Source: Gorsachius magnificus (Eukaryota > Chordata > Aves > Pelecaniformes > Ardeidae). Taken from it: a stretch of 64,000 bases of DNA. The first letter of the stretch is position 1. Each line of letters starts with the position of its first letter. Shown piece by piece: positions 12,761-23,145 of this stretch. A program made the position numbers and the translations under genes. Below the pieces are notes generated by a model, which was given only the letters and a program-made list of their open reading frames with translations, was not told where the DNA came from and did not search any database. The DNA is taken from positions 5,564,610 through 5,628,609 of the forward strand of contig CM067095.1 of the NCBI GenBank assembly GCA_034008185.1, in the 5' to 3' direction.

Positions 12761-14505
12761 TCTTCTCCCATGTATCAACTGCTGAACTGCACTTGCTCGT
12801 GCACTGCTGCACGCTTCCAGGCACCTACTGGGACTCAGAAATTAGCAGAGCAAACAACAGCATGGCAAGGCTGAACGAATTCACATTGCCGCAAGCAGGG
12901 CCTAATAAACTCACTGTGCTGCTGCAGAAAGTAGTGTGAAAAGACCGTTTCAGAAACCTGACTTCAAAACTTTTTGCTTCCACCTTGGATACAGCTTTAC
13001 CAGTCTCAAAGGTTGCTTGCCATAGCTAAAACACAAACACAAACTCCAGAACAAATGTATGGTAAATAATGATTCAACTTAGAAATATGGTGTCATTTTT
13101 TGTACATCCAACTTAGCACCACATTAAATGAAGGAATGCCTGATATCTAACCCCTGATTTGGAGAGCTCACTTACACTGCGGGGCCATGTAATTAAGTTG
13201 ACAACCCACAATTTCGCGCACAGCAGACAGAAGTCCAAGACTGAAAGAACATGAACACCGAATTACTTAGAAAGAAAGAAATAGGCTTTTTTTTAATGCA
13301 ATCTTGAACACTGTTATTAAAAAAAAAAATGAAAGCAACATTTTGGAGTAACGAGCAGAGATTACTCATTCCCTTGTTTTACACAAGTTGACTTTTGGCT
13401 TTCTGCAGAACACCATTTAACAGAGCACATTACCAAGCTGCTAGCCACTTTTCACTGTGATGCTAAAGCAGGTAAGAGACAATAAGTGGAACTGTTGATG
13501 GTTTATATTACTCTATTATGTTAATGTTCACTAAAGTATGCCATAAGCTCTCTCATTACATGTGTATAAACCAATTCTCTGTGGTGTTATTCCTGTGCTA
13601 AATGCTATAACTACATAAATCTTGAATTAATGGAGACTTTATAGTTCCTGAAAATGAAGGGTAATTGCTATCTGTTAATGCTGTTGTTGCTATTAAAGGA
13701 AGTATATATTTTCAGTAACAGTGTTTATGGACCGTGAGCCTCACATCGCAGCTATTGCACAGTGCAGAGATAGTGTAATACGATTATCAGACTAACTCCC
13801 TTTCTCTCCCTCCTCCCTCACAAAAAGCACGGTATCATCTCCACAGCTTCAGCAAACTGCCCTGCAATTCTCCTAACAGTTGCAGAGTCCAAACCGATGT
13901 ACTTCAATGAACATACAGTAACAGAAACAGGATTTGCATTTGCATCTCTGGGAACGCATGATTTGCTAAGTTTCTCGCTTGGTTAAATGGCTGGACAGCT
14001 CACTTTATTAGTCTGGCTATTTTGAACAGTTCTTTGAGAAGCAAGAGGTGACAGAATGATAGGTGTGAGAAAGTATCATCCCACTTACTTCCTTTGAGAT
14101 TTCAGCAGTGATGCAGAAGTGAAAGGCTATACTTGGCCAGAGACACTTCTCAGAAAGTAGATGGGATGGACAAGTCCCCAGCCTTGAGCTCCTGCTCTTT
14201 GATTATTAAAAACAGCAGCACACTGTTCGGGAACACTCTCACAATCTGCTGTGAAACTGTACCTTGCACTAAAGTAATGGCTCCTCGATTCTGATATACT
14301 GTACGTATGACTGACTATGCTCAATTACTTTTCTCCCCTGGAGTCCTGCACAAAACTACACAAGGAAAAAGAAAACAAAATCATGAGGAGTGTGTTTCTA
14401 TTTTTCAATGCAGTGAGGGTATAGTCTTAATTTTACTCAAATGTCTATGTTTTAAAACATTAAGAGCTCATTACCCCATATACCTATGAACTAAATAAAT
14501 AGTGG
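12761..14505. other. Non-coding, probably intronic; no gene seen
   Basis: No open frame longer than about 70 codons and no splice-flanked coding segment. An A10 run lies near 13320. The 13500-13720 stretch is AT-rich with TTAATG and TATTAAAG words and looks like conserved intronic sequence, but there is no decisive motif. Confidence 0.55.
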
Positions 14506-14509
14506 ATAA

Positions 14510-14710
14510 TTAGTAGCATGGTACAGAGAGAGAAGTAGGAGGTGGAAAATTTCAGTTTTGCTTCTAGCTCTATCACTGACTCAGTTTGTACTTGTACACG
14601 AACTTCTTTTTTTGTCTGCTTTCCTCATGAGTTATATAGAGACGACAGTGATCCGCTGTTTATGACTAACAAAAAGTGTTATGCAAATCAAAAGTACATT
14701 AGTAATTCCT
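14510..14710 (+). repeat. MIR-like SINE, decayed, plus orientation
   Basis: The order of words follows the MIR consensus: AGCATGGTACAGAG, TTCTAGCTCTATCACTGACT, TTTCCTCATGAG, and a tail AGTGTTATGCAAATCAAAAGTA. These match the MIR phrases for 'ctggctctgccactgac', 'tttcctcatctg' and the 'ggtgctatgcaaatgcaaagta' tail. Divergence is high, as expected for an element fixed before the amniote radiation. Confidence 0.55.
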
Positions 14711-16995
14711 GCCCTGCCCTTCATTAGTGCCAGTGCGCGTAGGTGTACCTAGAGAAAGCTGCTTCTTGCTGACCAAGCAGGAAAGCAGGATTGTTCTGCA
14801 GCGCTGTGAAATGAAGCCAACCCGTCATGTAATTTGGGAAGCCTGATGTGGGGCTAGACAGTATGTCGAATACTCCATCTGGCTGCAATAGCCAGAGAGC
14901 ATTATTAGAAGATACATTTTTCCAACACATGGAAGGGGGAAAAAAAACACTCTTCAGTGTAATCCCTCAGGACATTCATGCCAATGTTTTTATACCTCCT
15001 TGTTGCATCAGCCAGGTTAAGTTTTAGACAAATACTGAATGTGTTTCCAGGGGAGTATAGTATGTCAGGTATCAACAGAGAGTGCCAGGCTGCCCTTGTG
15101 CTCCCCAACTGGAAGGCAACGTTGCATTTACATTAGCCCCATGAAAGGTTTGAAGCCTCCTCACTTCAACCTTGGTGAGTTTACATGCGTGTGCACATGT
15201 CTTTGCTGACAAGAAAGCAACCCTACTTAATTCTGGAGACCTATTTAATAGAACCGATGTCATGTCTCATGTCTCTACAGATCAGGCAAGAGATAGAAAG
15301 ATGATGATCTTGTGCTGCTCTCTTTATGAAGAAAAGAAATGTTATTATTAAGGTGGAGTCACCTTAAGGAGAAGGTAGCTGGGAAATATGTGAACCTAGA
15401 AGGTCAAATTACAGTTTCAGATATGTAAAGAAATGCCATATTAATGGTAAGGAATGCTATAATAGCCTTTCATTTGCTGTAAAGGACAGTAAGTTACCAG
15501 CCAAACACAATGCAGCTTCCTCTGAAGGTAACCTCAGATCCCACATTCTGAAAGCTAATCAATGTTGTTCAGATTTCAATTTCTTCTCTACAAGGTGAAG
15601 TCAAACCTAATCTAACAAACGTCAGTCTCAGATGTAATGCCGCTAGCTGGGTCTACCAGTGTAATTTAGATAATCATTAATAGCATAGCTGTATAATAAA
15701 ACTACATGTCACTTACAACTTCATCTGAGGTTTGACTGGCAGATCTTTAAACAGTTTTCTAAGTGATTGCTTTTACTTTCTTTGATTGGGCAGTCTAAGA
15801 AATGTTTTAACCCCATGGTATCTAAGCTTTTAGGGAATAATTTTTCATCCTCAGCACCCCTGCTATCAGATCTGCCGTGGTGTAACCTTGTAAGAAACAG
15901 AACTCTGGTGGTGGTGGTGGTTTCAAGGAGTGGCTTTATATATATGCACATAAATAAAATAAAATAAAATATGCACAGTATCTTTCATTCAACATATATG
16001 ATTTAAATGTTTCTCTTCAATCAAGCCTTCATCTCATCTCAGGGATATTTGGTATCTGATGGGATTTTTAAAACAAGTTGTTGAAGAAAACTTAGTGCTT
16101 CCCAAGCTCTAACAACATTTTAAAAAAAGAAAAAGACTTAATCAGAGGAAGCTTTTAGTCTCTTGAACTCATGGTAACCTCCAATGTATGGCTGCAGCCA
16201 AGTGTGCTGCCAAGGAGACAGGGCTATCTGAAGTCGGCCTTTACTTTTGTAACGCTGATCCAGTAGAAACCTCTGTGCCACAGCTTCTCATGAATGAATG
16301 CAAGAGACTGGACAGCCAAAATATAATAAAAGTTTGATGAAGATCTAACCTGAGACTGCCAAGTTTGATCTGCCAGAAGAGAAGTCAGCAAGGGATACTC
16401 AAGTGTTTTATACATTTGATGCTCAAAAGCATGGCGCAACTGTTGCTATGTAGTGGGACTCCTCTGTTTTCCTTGCAAAGGTGAAACAAGAAATCCCTAT
16501 ACAAAACCACAAAACTACAACCTTTCAATGACCAACCTCTGTATCCAAAAGGTCAGGAAAATCATTGCTCTGTGATAAATATGCATGCAACATGACAAAA
16601 CACTCCTTGACAGTTACCACACTGCCTTTGAGGGTAGCTACCAGTTGTCCCATCTTCTAAACTGATTACAAAATTGACATCTTCAAAGGTTACTATAAAT
16701 AAAATATGGGCTCCTGACAAGTTATCAGAGGAGACTTCCTCTGAAACAGCACTAATGCTATGATTTGGGTCTCACCAAATGCTCACATATTAATCTATTA
16801 TGCTAATGGAAGTTTCTTTTCTGTAAACAAAAACTAGTGAAGACCACAGAGTTCCTGATCCAATGTTGTTTCACTCAGTTACAGATATCTTAAAATTTGA
16901 CATGAAGACTGGAGGAAAAATATTATTTTCAAATTCATTCTTATTTTTATGATGTGGGAATTTCCAAGCTAGTAAAGCACATGAAAGAAGAAAAT
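14711..16995. other. Intron immediately downstream of the microexon; no gene seen
   Basis: No convincing next exon was found. A GTGG-rich run lies at 15907-15921 and an AAATA pentamer run at 15952-15970. Open frames are 76 codons or fewer. The next exon of the gene is probably outside the window to the left. Confidence 0.55.
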
Positions 16996-17005
16996 TCAGC
17001 CTTAC
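16996..17005 (-). promoter_or_regulatory. Splice donor of the microexon
   Basis: The exon ends GATAAG and the intron begins GTAAGGCTGA on the minus strand. AAG|GTAAGG pairs well with the 5' end of U1 snRNA. It is the only GT positioned to close the 30-nt open segment, so the exon length and phase follow from it. Confidence 0.62.
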
Positions 17006-17035
17006 CTTATCGTCAATATCGCTCTCGCTGTCACA
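17006..17035 (-). CDS. 30-nt microexon of an AUTS2-family gene (FBRSL1 or AUTS2)
   Basis: Seen: on the minus strand a tract of T and C followed by aatccacag precedes the exon, and the exon ends AAG before gtaaggctg, so both splice sites are near consensus. The 30 nt are phase 0 at both ends and read CDSESDIDDK. They retain three CpGs in an AT-rich setting. Known: AUTS2, FBRSL1 and FBRS are nuclear proteins; AUTS2 and its relatives assemble with non-canonical PRC1 (PCGF3/5) and affect transcription in neurons. From memory, the AUTS2 N-terminal half has GYF followed by CDSDSDQEEK, which aligns residue for residue with no gap. Inference: this is one small 5' exon of the family, flanked by giant introns. 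The I-D-D in place of Q-E-E leans toward FBRSL1; the low-GC giant intron leans toward AUTS2. I therefore give no symbol. Being divisible by three, it could be skipped without a frameshift. The flanking exons are not in the window. Confidence 0.62.
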
Positions 17036-17064
17036 CTGTGGATTAGAGAGAGAAAAAAAGATTT
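17036..17064 (-). promoter_or_regulatory. Splice acceptor and polypyrimidine tract of the microexon
   Basis: On the minus strand, TCTTTTTTTCTCTCTCT is followed by AATC and then CACAG at the exon edge. This is an uninterrupted pyrimidine tract of about 17 nt close to the AG, typical of a strong constitutive acceptor. I see no UGC element of the kind that SRRM4-dependent neural microexons carry just upstream of the AG, so tissue-restricted inclusion is not indicated by this site alone. Confidence 0.62.
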
Positions 17065-20000
17065 TGAGAAACACCTTTATGTATAGGGATCTTTTGCATC
17101 ATCCTCTTAAATCTTTAGGATAGCTGTTTATGATGTTCTCAGTTCAATGAAACACACTTTTGATGTTTGCAGTAATGCCTTTAAGATTGCTAGCATAAAC
17201 CAGACAAAGCCCATTTCTCTCTTCTTCTACAAAACCATGGTACACTCTTACTTGGATGGGGGAAAGCAAACTTTAAACAAGTAAGACAATCAGCGATGCA
17301 TTATAGTAACAACTGTACCATGAATACCACAACAAAAAGCATGCCTTTTTATCATCCTAAATTGTGGAATATATAGTAACAGTTTTGCATTGCTTCACCT
17401 TGATAAGCACTTTGTCATCTAACAAGGAAACTGTGAAACTGGCAATCAATTTCTAATTTAATGAGTGGTACCAAGAATAGTAATTAAAATACATCATAAA
17501 TTCTGGTACATTTTTTTAGTTTGAATGAGATCATGATCTCAGGAGGAAGTGTTTACTTAAAGAGTTTGAGAGAGTAATCTCTTACAGCCTCTGAAAATGA
17601 AATGCTCTATTTTCACAGCACAAATGATGGAAAGACAACTTGAGCACTGACCACTTCAGGACATGCACATCTTGTCGGCTGGAGCTGAGAACAATTTACA
17701 ATCGGGAATAAAAATAAATCTCTCACCGTCTGTTATACTGACAGAAAGTGGCCAGTGCGTTTTGTAGCTTTTGTGCCCAACGGGAATTTTCTCCCTCAGC
17801 CAGCCACTGATGGGGATACTCCGTGTGGGTTTCTGTAACTGGCGGCACCCTGTCGGGTTCGCTGATTCAACAAGAGGGGACTCTGCAGGCCAGCAATGAC
17901 AAGCTACAGATGTGGAAACGGTCCATGAGAATGGACGTGCTTCAGTGTCATGAATGTAGAAGAAGGAATAGATCTGTTTGGTCATTTTGTCCAGCTCCTG
18001 CTCCTCACGGAGCGGGAAGGGGGGGATCTTCCCTGTCACATCCTTTCATCCCAAAGTTACAAAGCAGAAATGTCAGCTGTTACATTCTTAGCTTCCTGCA
18101 GATTTTTGAGAGACTATTTAATCTCTTCTTCTTCTGTTTGGCAGATGAAACGATTGACCTCAAACACCTGAGGAACCTTTCACTCTTAAATTCTCTGAAA
18201 CACACCGAGCACATGAAGAACCCCAATACAGTGGAGGGGTCTCCCACGGTGATTCTGCAGTGAAGACTGCTCAGCTTCCCAACTCACTAATAATTCCCCC
18301 CATTTAACTGCAGTGGAAACACTTGGTTTAAGGAACCTGTTTTTCTACAGTCTTGACTAAGCAGAAGTCTCTTTCTTTCAAAATGAAACTGTTTTACACT
18401 GCCCCACCTGATCCACAGCACATTTTTCATAGAGAAATCCAACTGTTTAGAAGGATGTACACAGACCTAATTGTATCTGTAACCATTTGGGGAAAAAAAG
18501 AATCTGAAGCAAAAATGGAAGAAATTACAGGAAGGCAGGACACTGCTCTGCAGGGGCCGCAGAGCAGTGGGTGGGCAAGTCCTGTGGGAATAACCAGTGT
18601 TAATGGCAGCAGACTGCATTAAGCCCTAGCCAATTATTTTGTGCATGGAAGGCAAGAATGTCAAATAGTCATGTCTTTAGCAAACACCATCCTGTAAGCA
18701 GTTTGTGCCTTTTTTAGGGACTTCTGTCACGGAGCTTTGTGAAAATTAATATATAGGAAGAACAGTTTCTGTTTTTTCACAAACCAGGCATTCAGGATCA
18801 AAAGTAAAATCAGTCCTGATAAATCATCATCATCAGCTATTTGCTGACTCTCCCAAACCCATGCCAAGTAACCACGAACAATCAGAAGCTTCTGCTCTGG
18901 GCCTGGAAGAGGACTGACTGTCCATCACCACTGAGACACGCTGAAACAGGCTGGCTGGGCGAAGGCTGCCCCAGTACCTGCTGCAGTTGTGCTTGCTCAA
19001 GGCAGTGCTAATTCACGCTGACAAAGCACCACCTTCATCAAATCCAAGGTGGGGGTGGGGGAAGATGCAGCCACAGCAGTACACTCGATATTATTTGCAT
19101 GCTCCTGAGAAACGCCAGCTGACTCAAGGGAAGCCGTTCATCTCCACCCAGGGGGCTGAAATCAAGTCAGAAAGCTACAGGGATTGTGCATTCCCCCAGA
19201 TCACTGGCGTAATGCAGTGGGTCACGAAGACCACCTTATTTTACCCTTTAAACCTGGTCTATGCTAACGTATCCTAAGTTACCATTTTAACTCATTGTGC
19301 TCATTCAACCTGCACACTCATATTTTAGAGGCAGAATGTTTTGATGACGTTGATTCAACCCGCATAGTTCAGACTAAAAGCACGTTACAGTGGAATTACA
19401 CCTATCAGAAAAATGGCTTAAAACAGGACACTCAGCCCTGTGTTGCTTAAAATTGTATGCTTAGGCAACACCAATATAAATTTTAATTCTTACAGGGACT
19501 TAAAGAACTGAAGTAATACAAAAATCAAATAAATTAAACTCAAAAATATATTGACTAGAAAACATTCAAAATTATCAGACACTTTTGCCTACGAGTCCTG
19601 GTTTACTAAAACCACAGTACTGCAAACACTAATAAATTTCACTTAAAAATATTTGAGAGCATATGTAAACAATTTTGGGGAACTTTAGTAACCCTTATTA
19701 TATAAATACAATGTAGTATTTTAGTCTTGCTTTCTGTTTTTAACTGTAGCAAAGTTTATCTTCCTATTTAAAAAAAAGAGGACAGTCTTTTTCTTGTTGA
19801 AAACAGATTTGACCTCAAAAATTTGTATGCCTATAAATGAGTATAAAAACCTATTACAGATGGGCTTCATTACTGAAAGGTGCAGAACTGATTTATGTAG
19901 ATGCCTAATTTTGCTTTGCACCGATATGCAACTTTGTCTCATGTAGATAAGTGAAAGTTGCAAAAAGCCAGCGAACCATCAAATCCACATGCTAAATTTT

Positions 20001-20130
20001 ATAAACAGACCTACGAACGAAGCAAACATCTGCTCTCTGAGGATACATTCTTCCCCATTCAGGATCTGTAAATGCTCCATAATTAATTGTTTTTAAAATG
20101 GAAAGGACAGCAAAGAATTTTGTTTCATTT
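17065..20130. other. Intron immediately upstream of the microexon; no second exon seen
   Basis: Apart from the CpG-retaining block at 17670-17890, this is ordinary AT-rich intron. Overlapping open frames of 127 codons (17656-18039 minus) and 146 codons (17823-18263 plus) lie on that block and show no domain. A GGTGGGGGTGGGGG tract is at 19048-19061. Confidence 0.55.
17670..17890. promoter_or_regulatory. CpG-retaining intronic block 0.7 kb 5' of the microexon
   Basis: Roughly ten CpGs fall within 220 bases (in CGGCTGG, AATCGGGAA, CACCGTC, GTGCGTT, AACGGG, CCGTGTG, GGCGGC, GTCGGGTTCGC), where neighbouring intron has almost none. Developmental-looking words such as AATAAAAATAAATC are interspersed. 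CpG retention in an intron suggests either constraint or low germline methylation. Candidate splicing or transcription enhancer; nothing shows which. Confidence 0.27.
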
Positions 20131-20149
20131 TAGCTTACATCTTCCTTAC

Positions 20150-21270
20150 TTTTAATCATGACTGAATCGGTCCTGCAACTGAAAAAGCCAGCGGGGCTGT
20201 GGATGAAGATCCACACACGCACGTGGCTCTGTGCGGACGCGAAGCCCACAGTGCAGCTGCGACTGCAAGACGGGAGCTTTAAAACCCGAATTTCTGACAG
20301 CAAGTTGCATAATTCCTTGTTTGCCTTACGAAATAGCTGTCCTCTCCCAGCCACGTAGGACTCACTCACGCACACAAAATGGCCCCGTATTGATTCCTAC
20401 TGCGTGGCTTTTAAACCACCAAAATACCACATCTTAATCTATGTGAGAATGAAGTCCCAAACCGACACAAAGCTACTAAGCAGTCTATATGATACGAGTT
20501 CATGGGGGAAGAACTAACACACCATTACTTATAAAATTTGGTCTTCTGCTTAACATACAGCATCCTGGAAAATGGAGAGCTTGAGACTCATGGCTACCAA
20601 CCCATGTTAATCTCCCACCGACTCCTGAAGAAAATACAGCCAGCTTCGGTGGAAAAAAACCCCAAGCTTCAGAATTCACTTAGGTTTTGTTCTTTTTATT
20701 TTAAAGAAACAGACTCCCACATTTGCATCGAGAAACAGGAACCCACAGGCTGCTGAACATGCAATGGCACCGAAAAAAACGACGACAGCAAAACCAAACC
20801 CGCCCGGAGAGATCTGCGAAAAACAGAACCGCTGTTGACCCTTTCCCTTCGGGGGAGTGTTAAAAAACATGATTTCAGTGGGCTGGTTCAGTTTCTGTGG
20901 TAACAAACAGCCTTCAGTCTCTGCACACCCGCTCTTCTCCAGCCTCCTCGCCTCCGCCGCCCACCCCTGCAAAGCCCTGGGTCAACAAAGAGAGACCGAA
21001 GCTGGTGCCTTACCATCGCCTGGGTGTTTAAATGAATAATGAAGTCAAAAGAGAAACTTTGGTTTGACCCAGACGATTTTCTGTGTCTTAAAAGACAACT
21101 TACTCTGGCCTGGGGAGGAGGAGGCCAGTGGCGCTCCCCTGCGAAGGCCGAACAGGCCAAGGCTGCGCCGGCTTCCCAGCCACCCAGCGGCCCTCACCTC
21201 CCACGCAGCTGTTGTCGGGGGAGAAAAGCCCTTGTCAAAACAAAAAAGTTAAAGAAAATGTGGAGAATGG
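20150..21270. promoter_or_regulatory. GC-richer, CpG-retaining intronic domain
   Basis: CpGs cluster at 20160-20300 (CACACGCACGTGG, GCGGACGCGAAG, GCTGCGACTG, AAGACGGG), at 20768-20850 (CACCG, AACGACGACAG, CCCGCCCGG) and at 21120-21230 (GGCGCTCC, TGCGAAGGCCG, GCTGCGCCGGC). This is weaker than a housekeeping CpG island but stands out from the surroundings. Possible poised enhancer or minor alternative promoter. A 122-codon open frame at 21039-21407 plus crosses it but has no recognisable domain and composition typical of CpG-rich DNA. Confidence 0.28.
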
Positions 21271-21279
21271 CAACTGTTG

Positions 21280-21520
21280 ACAGCTACGGGGGCTCATTGA
21301 AAGACAAAAGCTTCAATTACCTGGATTTTTCTAAAGGCCTGTTAACACTCCTGGTCTATAAGCGAAACTGTAAACAGCCATTGTGCTGGGTTCATAAAGG
21401 CTCCTAAAAGGATTATTCACTGGGTTGTGCCAATTGCCTCTCAATTCCACCAAGAATGTTTGCAAAGCTGACCCCTAATTGTGCTGCTTTTTGGAAACAA
21501 TTTCTTGCAGTGACAGATTC
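21280..21520. promoter_or_regulatory. Candidate conserved enhancer with SOX and FOX-like sites
   Basis: ACAAAAG (21304-21310) and CATTGTGC (from 21379) are SOX-like and in opposite orientation; GTAAACAG (21370-21377) is FOX-like; TCAATTACC and CCTAATTGTG are homeodomain-like. The block directly abuts the CpG-retaining domain. Motif density and lack of simple repeats are the only support; conservation was not measured. Confidence 0.25.
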
Positions 21521-23040
21521 CAGTCAGAAAAAGCCTCCCCTGAGGTAAAGTTAAGAAGAAACAACACATAATTCAGGTAGAATCGGCTCAGTGCTCCACA
21601 AAAAGGCCTTGTCCCTCCCTCCTTCTACCCCCTTCTGCCCCACGGAGGAGGATGTGCATCTTGCAGAGGTCGGCCCTCCACCCACCAAGAGCCAGTGCCA
21701 AAATGAGTCTGCCAAACTTCACCAGCAAAGGGCACAATCTGGCGGCTGCTGCCACAGGACCGCGCTCCGGATGAAGGTTCAGGTGCTGGATGAAGTAGGG
21801 AGTGAAACGGTAAGAAAAGCTGGTGCTTTCCTAATCTCCACCTAAGCAACTGCAGCGACTCCACCATCCCCTCCGTCCCTGCTGTTCCCCTGCTGCATCC
21901 ATCTCTGAGGAATCAGAGACAGAGCTCCCATATGTGTAGACCAGGTCCTGTGTCGTCTTCTTTTTTTTTTTTTCTGATGGCTGAGGTGGAAATTCACATT
22001 TCAAGACCCCCCTCTATCCTGCCTTTCCCACCAGGCAAGGAGTTACAACGTGTTCCAGCACTTGTGTGTACAAATCATCTCAACAGGGAAGAAAGATGGG
22101 CTTGTGGCTGCTGTAAAACACAGGCAATGGCATATTTGGAGAAGGGCCTTCTCCTTCTGTGGAGATGGAGATGCCACCAGCAGCACACCTGCCTGCACTG
22201 AACTGAAAATAAACCCCTTAGTCCCTCCTTCATCCCAAACAAGCTAAGGTTGAAATGGGAAATATGAACATTCCCCAACACGGTTCACATGACATACAAG
22301 CATAAATCAGACCACTACACGTGACAGTGATGGATACTGCAGAGGTCTGTGCCACTGCAAATGAAGGTGGATCTCCACTGCAAAGCTTTTCTGGTGGACC
22401 TAGAGTCAGAGGTGGTCAGTAGGGTCACTGCTGGCTCTAGCACAGCATTCAGGCAATTAGCACAGCTGCAGTGTTTTAGCTATGTAAGTTTAGGGGTTTT
22501 TGAGTGCAGAAGGGGACTGGGCCTGGAATGAGCTATGCAGAGATTTTTCAAAAAAATCAGCATCCGCAGAAGCAGCACATAGGCTCTGTGCTCCAGGACA
22601 CCTCCACTGGCACCCAGCTCCTTCCAATCGATATTAAAATTGCTTGTATTGTGATTCTGGATGTTTTCCGGTGAGTTTAAGAACCATAAAAACATCCTTT
22701 GACTCTTTTCTTACCCCCAATATTTTAACTTCCAGATCATCCAGTTTTTCTTCACATAATAAAAGCGATATATTGATTAACATGAAATCAGATACTCACA
22801 TAAACTGTCTCATGCCAGGAGTGAGAGCTCCAAGAAACGAAAACAAAAACAACCCGAGTCTCGCAAGACTGCAACAAGATTGGCAACACTCGGCTTTTAT
22901 GTCATCGGTTAGGTGCAGAGAAACACTCTCTTATCTGAAACGGGGCCACATCCTCCAAGCTTTTGAGAATTGCACAGAAGTCACCTCAGCTTATTCACAT
23001 AAATGTGGTATCTCCTATTCCACCCTAACCAGAAGTTTAT
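21521..23040. other. Non-coding, probably intronic; no gene seen
   Basis: A T-run at 21960-21973 is the only low-complexity tract. Open frames of up to 132 codons (22644-23042 plus) have no domain. No RNA gene recognised. Confidence 0.55.
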
Positions 23041-23044
23041 AATC

Positions 23045-23145
23045 TAGGCCATGCCTACACAGCCTCAAGGCTACAGGGCCCCATTGAGCCAGACACTATA
23101 CAGCACAGAAATTACAGGTTCCTGCCCAAACAGCTGACAGAGAGG
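23045..23145 (-). mobile_element. Second, inverted copy of the ancient LINE 3' end
   Basis: Plus-strand text CAGGGCCCCATTGAGCCAG, ACACTATACAGCACAGAA, then GGTTCCTGCCC and CAGCTGACA matches the reverse complement of the same LINE tail as at 12.7 kb: consensus GGGGCCCATTGTGCTAGG, GCGCTGTACAAACACA, AGTCCCTGCCC, AGAGCTTACA. It is therefore a minus-oriented 3' fragment. It is diverged, and the 5' part beyond about 23145 is not recognisable. Confidence 0.6.

Noticed and set aside
15721..15951. Next exon of the AUTS2-family gene, from the SDSRGAEDEKLF peptide
   Set aside because: The available acceptors (after CACGGCAG or TTACAAG) put the frame out of phase with the phase-0 microexon, and phase 0 meets a stop at once. 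A TGA ends the frame before the nearest good donor (TT|GTAAGTG).
17656..18263. Overlapping 127- and 146-codon frames as real exons upstream of the microexon
   Set aside because: No domain or AUTS2-family similarity, opposite strands overlap, and no suitable splice sites were seen. CpG-rich composition explains the low stop density.
20150..21270. Full CpG-island promoter of a housekeeping gene
   Set aside because: CpG density is patchy and the GC content is only moderately raised. No first exon with a convincing start codon and donor was identified.
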